Origin: Collybiopsis luxurians FD-317 M1 | Lineage: Eukaryota > Basidiomycota > Agaricomycetes > Agaricales > Omphalotaceae | Length of the DNA stretch: 39,432 nt | Assembly (NCBI GenBank): GCA_000827265.1 | Contig: KN834827.1 | Location: forward strand, 228,973 to 268,404 | Direction of reading: 5' to 3' | Shown here: positions 26,033 to 34,939 of the stretch, piece after piece | Layout of the letters: each line of letters begins with the position of its first letter | How positions within the stretch are numbered: the stretch's first letter is position 1 | Position numbers and translations under genes: made by a program | The notes under the pieces: model-generated | Database searches by the model: none | The model's input: only the letters and a program-made list of their open reading frames with translations | What the model was told of the DNA's origin: nothing

Positions 26033-26100
26033 GCGGGAACTCTCCACGGTTCAATTTTTGATGGAAAGTTGCCCTGAGCATGAACCAGTTCATTTAATGA
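26024..26100 (+). repeat. Inverted repeat, left arm
   Basis: From cggtaggcgggaactc through gttcatttaatgaat this segment matches the reverse complement of 35035-35115 with a few mismatches and a 2-bp gap. It begins at the last codon of the DUF6534 gene and continues into its 3' flank. The two arms bracket the integrase relic, alpha-kinase aK2 and the gypsy element. Confidence 0.6.
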
Positions 26101-26234
26101 ATTTATGTATATAATTCAATTCAATCGAGGAATATACCACCTAGGCTTCCATGTCGTCTTAGTGGACAATTATCCTAGTAAAACCTGTAGTATAATGTGT
26201 ACACAATCACGATGAAGCCATCATAAGTGCCATC

Positions 26235-26835
26235 CACCTAAATACACCCCAAGCAGAATCCAATGTTATGTTTGGTTGGCCAATATCCTCGAAAACAAGC
26301 TGAGCCCACACCGCAAACTCATTTGAGTACCATTGTAAACAGTCTTCACATGTTTTACCTGTATCCTCCACTAGAAATTGGCGTCATTGGAGTACTGCCT
26401 CTTTTGGAACCTCAATACGACAGTCAATTCCACCATACTGAGATGGGTAATCCATTGCATGAGCTGGATAGTCAGTTCTGGCATCCCTTTAAAATGGAAT
26501 CAGCTACAAACGAGTGCTCTGATTGAGCTGGGTCAAAGATTCCCTGGTCCTTCCCTTGAAGGATTTGCTCCTTGATATTCTTTCCACATTTATCTGAAAG
26601 TGACCGCCAAAATCTTTCAATTGGTGTGTTATTTGTACTTTTCAAGATTAAATGGGGCAAAAATTCCATTGGGTCAAATTCTGGGACATACATTTCACTA
26701 GATCAAAGTATCAGTATTTGTAGTCTATTGACACTTAGATTAGAAGCTTGATATACCGAAGAGTAACCATAAAGGGATGCTGGTACGCAATCTCAGGGCC
26801 TTTGTCTGTAGTCAGTTGAAGTGGAATGCCCGCAT
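26235..26835 (-). pseudogene. Integrase-core domain protein relic
   Basis: The minus strand carries pieces of the DDE-type integrase-like proteins that are widespread in Agaricomycete genomes. GIPLQLTTDKGPEIAYQHPF (~26770-26830) holds the TTDKG aspartate. FLPHLILKSTNNTPIERFW (~26595-26660) holds the glutamate of the IExFW motif. GKNIKEQILQGKDQGIFDP follows. After a gap, YPSQYGGIDCRIEVPKEAVL and KTCEDCLQWY (~26300-26450) match the family's C-terminal part. Frames change between the pieces, a stop follows EAVLQ, and the segment normally encoding the second half of the core is missing. The 5' side is cut by the alpha-kinase region. It is inactive. It may mark an old mobile element next to aK2. 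Confidence 0.65.
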
Positions 26836-27722
26836 TGTGTAAGCCCAATTAGAACTAATCATTGCCATTCAGTATCAAGCTCAAATTCCTCCAGCTCAGC
26901 AACTGTTGCTAGCAGTAGTAAATCAAGTCAGAAGCGATCAACAACACTGATATCCTCCCAAGCGAGGAGAGGCAGATCAATTACTAAGAGCAAGTTCTTC
27001 TTCTATTGCATACTAAGAAATACACCATTGGACTTACAGTGTATTTTAATTTCTAGACCCCCACATCAGCTTCCAATCTACATACAAAGCCCCGGAAAAC
27101 CTAGACCAGATTGACTTCAGCACTTATTCGCTCTCTCAAATACAGTTTGAGCGAATTGATATTGAGCTTGATGCACAATATCAGATGACCCTATACCTGG
27201 ACAGGGATGGTAAACTGCTGAGTGGTTGTTTAGATGATAAACCATTTGCATATGGAGGAAGGAAGGTTGTTTATAATGTGGGTTTTTAATCCTTTCAAAA
27301 GCCATTTTCAACAACTTTCCTGCTAGCTCCAAATTCAACAAGAGGAATTTGTTGCCAAGTGTTATTTTAAATTTACAGATAATGATCCAGACAGTAACTC
27401 AATCGACAAAGAAAGGGTCAAGCAGAACTACAAATTAATTTCCTTTGATGCAAGTTGACTTGCACAGTGCAAGGTATTTCTGAAGGAGTTCTATGACTAT
27501 GCCAACGGCAACAATGTGCAATGTGTTGATCGAGGTAGGGTTACTTATCTTCTTTCTTTGTAACTAGTTTTCATGCAAGTGATAACACAGATATTATCAT
27601 TTCAAAACATTTCCTGCTCAGAGAAGTCAGATCCATTCCGAGCAGGGCATCAGGAATTAAACTACCTGATGACTCACTTGGTCCTGATAAAGGTATTACT
27701 TGGTTGGTTGAACCCAAGTGGC
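26821..27722 (+). pseudogene. Alpha-kinase aK2, 5' part, interrupted by gypsy element
   Basis: This is the left part of an alpha-kinase gene. A Ser-rich region (SSSNSSSSATVASSSKSS, then RSTTLISSQARRGRSITKS) precedes the kinase N-lobe exon ~27058-27277 (IDIELDAQYQMTLYLDRDGK, then FAYGGRKVVYN). Exon 27327-27534 has EEFVAK, whose lysine should bind ATP, and FYDYANGNN. Exon 27591-27722 has SKHFLLREV and ITWLVEP, and stops at the transposon. Introns are 27278-27326 and 27535-27590. An in-frame TGA (27456-27458) lies where the aligned residue in aK1 is arginine (EGIRLAQ versus DAS-stop-LAQ). The reading continues in the same exon at 34405. Two independent lesions, the TGA and the insertion, make this copy inactive. 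The start codon is not found. Confidence 0.72.
27718..27722. repeat. Target-site duplication, left (gtggc)
   Basis: Five bases, gtggc, directly precede the 5' LTR and are repeated exactly at 34400-34404 directly after the 3' LTR. This is the duplication size expected of a Ty3/gypsy integrase. Confidence 0.95.
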
Positions 27723-28350
27723 TGTCGTGACACTGGTACTTATATCATTTTCTCACCCCTATCTTTCACTTTCTTTACACTTTTGTTCACATGATTGCAT
27801 TTATGACACATCATCATTCCATTCCAATATTCCAATACTTCTTTGACACTTCACACTTCTATCTTTCTTCCACATGATTTCACTGCCCTTCTTTCTATTT
27901 GCTTTATCATCCTCTTGCTTCTTGCCGAGATGATTCCTAATCCCTTTCTCGCACTGTCACCCCTTTTATTGTTCTTTCCTGTACAACCGCATGTATCTTC
28001 ACTTTCTCCTTCTCGCGCTGTCACTCTTATTGTTCTTTCCTTTCTATTCTCCAACTCGTATAAATAGGACTGTAGATAGCCCCCTAGTTCCCCATCTCGA
28101 CCTCTTGGTCTTTGGGGACTAGGTATGTGTTTGTATCTTCGCTCACACTCAATGCTGACTTGGTCTTTGGGGACTAGTTTGATATCCTTTGATCATTGTG
28201 ATTGGCCCTCTGAGCTATCACTGTCGTTGAGATCCCTTATTCTTTCATATTGTGCTTGAGCTCGCATCACCACCTGTGCTTGACACTCGCCCTGTGCTAG
28301 TGTCTGTGTTTCATACCTGCACCATCGCCTTGTCTCTTGTCTCCGCAACA
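27723..28350 (+). repeat. 5' LTR of the chromovirus
   Basis: 628 bp, beginning TGTCGTGACAC and ending GCAACA. It holds the TATA box and presumed transcription start. Compared with the 3' LTR it has an extra 61-bp near-duplication around 28000 and lacks a 20-bp insertion. The 567 bp that align differ at 10 positions. Confidence 0.95.
28059..28066 (+). promoter_or_regulatory. LTR TATA box
   Basis: TATAAATA lies about 35 bp before atctcgacct (28094-28103), where the self-primer logic places the RNA 5' end. The 3' LTR keeps the same box. It is the likely core promoter of the element. Confidence 0.6.
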
Positions 28351-28352
28351 TT

Positions 28353-28362
28353 AGGTCGAGAT
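28353..28362 (+). other. Primer-binding site, predicted self-priming
   Basis: Two bases after the 5' LTR is aggtcgagat. This is the exact reverse complement of atctcgacct (28094-28103), which lies ~35 bp after the TATA box. Tf1/sushi-type fungal elements prime reverse transcription by folding the RNA 5' end back onto such a site. No TGG-starting tRNA-type site is seen here, which fits self-priming. Confidence 0.65.
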
Positions 28363-28411
28363 CTCATACTCGTACCATCAGCTCTCTCACTGATCTTATG
28401 AGGAGTGGACA

Positions 28412-29986
28412 TTGGACATACCCGATCCTCCACCTTTAGTCGCCATCACATCTTACAGAGCCACTTTTGACTGCTCTGCACTTTACCACACATTTGACAC
28501 CCATAGCAACTGTGACGTACACCGAATTGTACCATCCAACCAAGCCGAACCAGGATATTGGGCTGACTGTGATGAGAACCTGTGCCCTAACCGCTACATA
28601 CTCAGCATATCGATACCAGAAAACGTTTCTGAAAATGGAAGATTCATATGCATCCCTGTAATCACCCCATCTGCATCCTGAGCTGCATCCTGAGCACCAT
28701 CTAGAGTACCATCCAGGGTAGGATGAACTTCAAACCCTACTAGTGCCAGAGCATCCCCTGCATACATACCCACCACTCTTCCATCTGTTGAACAAGAACC
28801 TGCTCACAAATCTGAAACCGAATCTGAAGCTGAATCCAATCATATTGAAGCAGATCCTCCCGAAACTGAAATGTCTAACATAACTCTTGCCGATCTCACT
28901 AAAGCCATAAAGGATCTGGCTGACAGCCAGGATTCCCTCAGAGACATTGTTGCTGACATGGCTCGCCATTCCAACTCCAATAAAGGAGTCAGCAAACCCC
29001 AGAACTATGATGGGAAATGAAGCGATGATGCCTGATGCTTCTTAGCTGCCTTTGAACTATGGGCTCAAGGGATCCCTGCACTAGCAACTGGCAATGTCAA
29101 CATTATCATGGCTGCCATATCCTTCCTCAAGGGAGACGCCGCTATTTGGGCCACCCCTATTGCAGAAAACATCACTCAGGTCAACAACTGAACCCAGGGA
29201 GTCACCCTCACCTATCCTGACTGGAACACATTCAAAGCAGCATTCAAGGCTCGCTTTGAAACTGCAGATGCAGTAGTGGATGCCAAGGAGAGTTTGAAAC
29301 ACCTATGGCAAGGAAGGAACACTGTTGCCCACTATGCTGCCACCTTCAAACAGCATGCCTCTCGCACTGGCTACTCCGATGAGGACCTCCGAGATCATTT
29401 CTATGAACACCTTGCAGATCAAATCAAAGATGCTTTGGTAGTGTCTCAAGCCAACACCAACTTGCTGAAGGACCTTATCAATGAAGCCATCCACATTGAC
29501 AACTGACAGATCTCCCGTGCTAGGGAAAAAGGGAAGTTTATTGTTAATACCCCCACTGCCACTGCCTTCAACCCAGCTCCATTTGTCACCCCTACCAGAG
29601 ACTCCAATGCCATGGATGTCGATGCAACCACCATGTGCCACACTGCTGAAGAGTATCGCAGTTTCATGGCTGGGAAGTGCTACGGTTGTGGATCCAGAGC
29701 TCATCGCAAGGCCGATGGACACCATGAGCAAGATGTCTGCAACCACTGTGGACTCACTGGACATTTGGCTAATGTCTGTTGTCGTAAGTTCATGGGTATT
29801 AAAGGACAAGGAACTTTCCACACTGCTGCAGCCACCTCCACTACCCCAGAACCATCTACCTCTACCATTGCTGCTGCCTCTGCGACTCCTCCTCCCACTG
29901 CTGATTTTGCCCAAATTCTCCAACAACTAAATGCCAATCAACAAGCGCTAGCTGCTCAAATCGCTGAACTCTGCCAGAATTTTTAA
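28412..29986 (+). pseudogene. gag: gag of the chromovirus, broken
   Basis: Capsid/nucleocapsid polyprotein reading frame. Frame 2 runs to the natural TAA at 29984-29986. Recognisable parts are the capsid region (YPDWNTFKAAFKARF, then WQGRNTVAHYAATFKQHA) and the zinc knuckle CNHCGLTGHLANVC near 29741-29785. A low-complexity Ala/Thr/Pro tail follows. Seven in-frame TGA codons interrupt it, at 28679, 28691, 28724, 29018, 29033, 29189 and 29504. No TAA or TAG occurs before the end. No in-frame ATG is evident at the start (28412 is a TTG), so the true start may also be mutated. It cannot make a full-length product. Confidence 0.85.
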
Positions 29987-32900
29987 AGTGGGAACTGGCC
30001 ACAGCTGCTACCTGGTTCCCCCAATTGTACTCTAAATTGTCTCCTTCTATTTATGCCTCTACAATTTTGTGTACTATTGGTTCTATGCAATCTAGTGATT
30101 TTTCCCACTTCCGCATACCGATTAAGTTGCAAGGCAGGTTCAAGAGTACAAATAGCGCAGCAATGATAGATTCTGGAGCAACAGGATTGTTCCTCCATCA
30201 GCGATTCATACAGCGACATCGAATCTTCACCAAACCTCTTTCCCACTCCATAACTCTCTATAATATCGATGGCACCCCCAATCTAGCTGGACAAATTACC
30301 CACTCGGCACAACTCTATTCCACTGTTGATAGAATCACCCGCAGCTCCTAGAATATCTAATCACTAACTTAGGATCAGAAGACATCATTCTAGGGCTCCT
30401 GTGGCTCAGGAAGGTCAATCCTAATATTGACTGGAAGGAAGGATGATTAACTGTCCCTGAGTCTCAGAAAATTCCACAAAAGGTTGTCATCGAAGAGGTG
30501 CTGGAACCAAAAGAGAGTAATATTGGTGGAACCACAAGTCAACTGCTAGAACCAAACTTCCCTGAGCACATCCCATTACCCCTGCCTACCCCAGATGAGG
30601 AGATCCAGGTGTACAAAGAGGAGGGTACACCATTATACTGGTTCAATGGGAATAGGAAATGACAAAGGGCCTTGCTTCGAGCTGGGATTATAGGACATGC
30701 GACAGAAGAACTATGGTGTGCAGCTGGATACACATACTCCCAGCAATTGGCAGAAGCAGTGTATAAAGATAAGCCTCAAAAAACCTTTGAAGAAATGGTT
30801 CCATTACCATATCGAACACATGCTAAAGTCTTTTCTGAAAAGGAATCAGAACGCTTACCAGAACATAAACCCTGGGACCATGCCATCGAGTTACAACCTG
30901 ACACTCCTGAAAATATGCACACCAAAATCTATCCAATGTCACCAAATGAACAGGAAGAGCTGGATCGCTTCCTAGAGGAAAACCTATGTAAAGGTTACAT
31001 CCATCCCTCTAAATCGCCACTAGCCTCCCCAGTATTCTTTGTAAAAAAGAAAGATGGAAAGCTTCGGTTTGTCCAAGACTATCGCCGACTCAATGAATAC
31101 ACAGTAAAGAATCGCTACCCTCTCCCACTGGTAACTGACATCATTAACCAACTCCAGAAATCCAAAATTTTCACCAAATTTGACATTCGATGGGGATATA
31201 ATAATGTCCAGATTAAAAAGGATCATGAATGGAAAGCCGCATTTGCAACCAACAGAGGACTTTTCGAGCCCCTGGTCATGTACTTTGGTTTAATGAACTC
31301 CCCAGCTACATTTCAAGCTCTTATGAACTCGATATTTGCTGACCTAATTGCCGCTGGGAAAGTCGCAGTGTACCTCAATGACATCCTTATCTTCACTGAG
31401 ACCCTGGAAGAGCATAGGACATTGGTTCATGAGGTTCTAAAATGCCTCACTCAGCATGACCTTTATTTACAACCTGAAAAGTGTGAATTCGAGCGATCAT
31501 CTATCGAATACTTGGGGTTAGTCATTGGAGAAGGAGAAGTACGTATGGATCCGGTAAAGGTGGAAGCAGTCCAAAATTGGCCTAGCCCCACATGCCTTTG
31601 TGATTTGTGCAGATTCTTAGGTTTTGCTAATTTCTACCGGAGATTCATTGAAGGATTTGCAAAGAAAGCCCAACCTCTTAATGACTTGACTTGGAAGGAT
31701 GTCAAATGGAATTGGGGAACAGAACAACAAGATGCATTTCAATCACTAAAAGAAGCTTTCATATCCTCACCGATTCTTGCACTCTGGGACCCAAACCATC
31801 CTACACGAATCAAAGTAGATGCATCAGGATTTGCAACCAGAGGTACACTTCTACAACAACAAGAAGATGGACTGTGGCACCCGGTAGCATTTAGATTGGC
31901 CTCTATGGATCCAGCTGAGTGAAACTACAAAATCTATGATTGAGAAATGCTGGCTGTCATAGAAGTGTTGAAGGACTGGAGGAGCTTCCTGGAAGGGCTA
32001 CCAGAGCCATTTGAAATCATAACTGATCATCAAAATTTAGAATTCTGGAGAAACACACAGGACCTTAGTCGACAACAAGTGCAATGGGCTCTGTGGCTCT
32101 CTCAGTTTGATTTCAAACTTAAACATCGTGCAGGAAAGTCCAATACACAGGCTGACGCTCTTTCCCGCATGCCCAATCTTCAGATAAATGACTCTGAGGA
32201 CAACCGAGAACAGACAGTATTATGCCCAGAACATTTCATCCAAGCCTTAACAATGGTCCTCTTCCAGAATCCACTACAAGACTGCATCCGGACTGCTAGT
32301 GAAAGGGAATCAAAGGTATTAGAAGGGTTAAAGACACTCAAAGGGCCGCAGAAGCTCACAGGAGGACTGGCAGAATGGAAAGAAGAAGAGGGTATTGTAT
32401 ATTACCAAGGAAAAGTCTATGTTCCCCCTGACATGGAGTTGAGAAGAGCAGTAGTGGCACAAAGTCATGACACACCAACTGCTGGTCACCCTGGAAAACA
32501 TCAGACATTAGAACTCGTTAGCTGACATTTTTGGTGGCCAGCAATGCACTCATTTGTGGACAAATATGTAGAAGGATGTGACACCTGTCAGCGGAAACAA
32601 CTCAATCCCCATCACTCATCTCCTCTCCAACCCCTTCCAACACCCGCTGGGCCCTGGCAGGATATTGGAGTTGACCTGATCGGCAAACTTCCCATGACTC
32701 AAGATGGTCACAACGCTGTAATCACCTTCAGTGACCATTATACCAAAATGATCCACTGCTTCCCAACTACCACAGAAATCACAGCCGAGGGAGTGGCCGA
32801 CTTCTACTATCATGAAATTTTCTGTCTTCATGGCCTCCCAAGAAGATTTATCTCTGATCGAGGTCCCCAATTTGCTGCTGACATCATGCGCCAACTCCTA

Positions 32901-33518
32901 AAATGCCTAGGAATTGAATCTGCCCTTACAACAGCCTACCATCCAGAAACCAATGGACAAATGGAACATGCCAATCAAGAGATTGAGCGCTATATCTGGA
33001 TGTATGTCAGCCGCTGACAAGATGACTGGGATCACCTCCTGCCCACTGCTGAATTTGTCATTAATTCCTGAATCCACTTTGCACATGACCATTCTCCATT
33101 CAAAGTCCTCTATGGTTATACACTGGAATTCACCATCCCCATTGGAAGCTGGAAATTGTACCCATCAATAGACCAATGCTTAGAAACACTGCGACATGCT
33201 AGGGAAGATGCAGAGGCAGCACTACAGATGAGCAAACAGCGCATAGGGGACACTGTGGATGGGACAATACAGGAGTTTCAAGTAGGACAGGCAGTATGGC
33301 TGTCAATTAACAACCTCAAAATACAATGAAAGAATGAGAAACTGGGAAGCCAACGCCTTGGACCATTTGAAATTGTTGAGAAGACAGGATCACACACATA
33401 CCGCCTAGCCCTACCCACTTGGATGAAGATCCATGACAACATCCACATCAACTGACTCGCACCATGGAAGGGAAATGAAATTAATGGGACAAAGGCACCA
33501 CCACCTGAGCCTGAGATA

Positions 33519-33720
33519 GTGGAAGGAGAAGAGTTCTATGAAGTGGATCAGATTTTGGATAGTCAGTTGAGGGGCCGCTGGAAAAAGTTACAGTTTTTGG
33601 TTAGGTGGAAAGGGTACGACGAGAGCCATGACAGCTGGGAAAACGAGGACAGTGTGATAGGATCTAGTGACGAGGCCATATTGGATTTCTACAAAGCACA
33701 CCCAAATGCACCTCGAAAGA
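33519..33720 (+). other. Chromodomain at the pol C-terminus
   Basis: EFYEVDQILDSQLRG is followed by LQFLVRWKGYDESHDSWENE. The aromatic residues of the methyl-lysine cage (Y, W, and a W in DSWE) are in place. In chromoviruses this domain is fused to integrase and steers insertion to heterochromatin. This part has no in-frame stop. Confidence 0.9.
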
Positions 33721-33799
33721 TTTCAGCCACAATCTTTCACTCACTTCCATGGCAACCATATGAAAACTTTACTGAAATTGTCGCTGGGACATCGACTGT

Positions 33800-33809
33800 A
33801 GGAGGGGGG
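33800..33809 (+). other. Polypurine tract
   Basis: The purine run aggagggggg ends three bases before the 3' LTR start (TGTCATGACAC, 33813). This is the usual position of the plus-strand primer. Confidence 0.75.
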
Positions 33810-33812
33810 TAA

Positions 33813-34399
33813 TGTCATGACACTGGTACTTATATCATTTTCTCACCCCTATCTTTCACTTTCTTTACACTTTTGTTCACATGATTGCATTTATGACACA
33901 TCATCATTCCATTCCAATATTCCAATACTTCTTTGACACTTCACACTTCTATCTTTCTTCCACATGATTTCACTGCCCTTCTTTCTATTTGCTTTATCAT
34001 CCTCTTGCTTCTTGCCGAGACAATTCCTAATCCTTACTAATGATTCCTAATCCCTTTCTTGCACTGTCACCCCTTTTATTGTTCTTTCCTTTCTATTCTC
34101 CAACTTGTATAAATAGGACTGTAGATAGCCCCCTAGTTCCCCATCTCAACCTCTTGGTCTTTGGGGACTAGGTATGTGTTTGTATCTTCGCTCACACTCA
34201 ATACTGACTTGGTCTTTGGGGACTAGTTTGATATCCTTTGATCATTGTGATTGGCCCTCTGAGCTATCACTGTCATTGAGATCCCTTATTCTTTCATATT
34301 GTGCTTGAGCTCGCATCACCACCTGTGCTTGACGCTCGCCCTGTGCTAGTGTCTGTGTTTCATACCTGTGCCATCGCCTTGTCTCTTGTCTCCGCGACA
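33813..34399 (+). repeat. 3' LTR of the chromovirus
   Basis: 587 bp, beginning TGTCATGACAC and ending GCGACA. It has a 20-bp insertion absent from the 5' LTR and lacks that LTR's 61-bp duplication. The self-primer sequence here reads atctcaacct, one base different from the 5' LTR. Confidence 0.95.
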
Positions 34400-34404
34400 G
34401 TGGC
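34400..34404. repeat. Target-site duplication, right (gtggc)
   Basis: An exact copy of 27718-27722. With one copy removed, the kinase frame continues without a gap from WLVEP to FFKFTGTLSH. Confidence 0.95.
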
Positions 34405-34939
34405 CTTCTACATTTTTCAAGTTTACTGGGACTTTGTCCCATGTGCGGACACATATAGGAGGTCTCACCTCGGAAACAGTACATGCCTTTGCCCATTTTA
34501 TTTATGAATTCACCGATCGGCAACTTGTAGTTGCTGACTTGCAGGGTACTAAGACTTCTCTCACTTTATGACCATCCCTTCTCACAATTTCGTTGGTACA
34601 GGGACTCAAATATCTGCTGATGGGAAAAATATACTTGTTCTCTTTGACCCAATGACTCATACAGTAAATGGGCAAGTGCTTTTTAACCTCATCAAACTTC
34701 TGTATTATTAAAAGTACTGTCTATGCAGATTGTCTGGTTCTGGAGACCATGGACCAGAGGGCATTGCTACTTTCGAAAAGGATCATGAATGTGGCCCAGT
34801 TTGTGATGCACTGAAATTAGCTCCCAGCCAAGATGACGAGGACGAAAAGGAAAGCAGTGTACTGCCCCCTCACTCTCATCTTAAGCGACGCAAGGATATG
34901 ATCCTGTTCGCAACCTCAATAAGTAATATTCACTTCTAG
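34405..34939 (+). pseudogene. Alpha-kinase aK2, 3' part
   Basis: This continues the exon broken at 27722. The exon to 34555 encodes FFKFTGTLSH, then VHAFAHFIYEFTDRQLVVAD. Exon 34602-34671 has ILVLFDPMTHTVNG, and exon 34729-34939 has SGSGDHGPEGIATFEKDHEC. These are the Gly-rich loop and the zinc-binding HECGPVC, both complete. A basic, acidic-patched tail (DDEDEKESSVLPPH, then LKRRKD) ends at TAG 34937-34939. The first intron (34556-34601) is GT-AG. The second (34672-34728) begins GCAAGT, so it is a GC-AG intron or has a mutated donor; aK1 has GTAAGT at the same place. Without the transposon and the TGA this would be the better preserved of the two kinase genes. Confidence 0.8.

Larger units (their letters stand above)
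30025..33812 (+). pseudogene. pol: pol of the chromovirus, broken
   Basis: Domains are in the order protease, reverse transcriptase, RNase H, integrase, chromodomain. The protease has AAMIDSGATGLFLHQRF (~30160-30210). The reverse transcriptase has KKKDGKLRFVQDYRRLN, FDIRWGYNNVQIK and GLMNSPATFQ, with the active site reading YLND at 31371-31382 instead of YxDD. RNase H has a DASGF motif and FEIITDHQNLEF. Integrase has the HHCC region (H..H..CDTCQ), then the DDE residues in [16 protein letters not shown] and [22 protein letters not shown] is the GPY/F motif. The protease lies in frame 1 and the rest in frame 0, which implies an indel near 30330. Nine in-frame TGA codons occur at 30444, 30660, 31920, 31941, 32523, 33015, 33069, 33327 and 33453. 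Pol is dead twice over, by the stops and by the active-site change. Confidence 0.9.
27723..34399 (+). mobile_element. Complete Ty3/gypsy chromovirus retrotransposon, inactive
   Basis: A full-length LTR retrotransposon of 6677 bp inserted in an alpha-kinase exon. It has two LTRs, a self-complementary primer site, gag with a CCHC knuckle, then protease, reverse transcriptase, RNase H, integrase and a C-terminal chromodomain. That order and the chromodomain define a chromovirus. The coding sequence is broken by 16 in-frame TGA codons, one frameshift near 30330 and a changed reverse-transcriptase active site (YLND). The target-site duplication is perfect. The LTRs differ at only 10 aligned positions, so the insertion is fairly young in spite of the many stops. 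Confidence 0.95.

Noticed and set aside
27851..28054. Minus-strand frame in the 5' LTR
   Set aside because: It lies fully inside the LTR and is complementary to its pyrimidine-rich part. The 3' LTR copy differs by indels.
29303..29926. 207-codon minus-strand frame across gag
   Set aside because: It is antisense to the gag capsid and nucleocapsid coding region, whose sense frame has clear homology including the CCHC knuckle.
28412..33812. UGA read as a sense codon (arginine or tryptophan) in this genome
   Set aside because: NLR1 and NLR2 terminate in TGA, CGA is still used in the same element, and LTR comparison shows the same CpG transitions in non-coding sequence. Deamination explains all of it.
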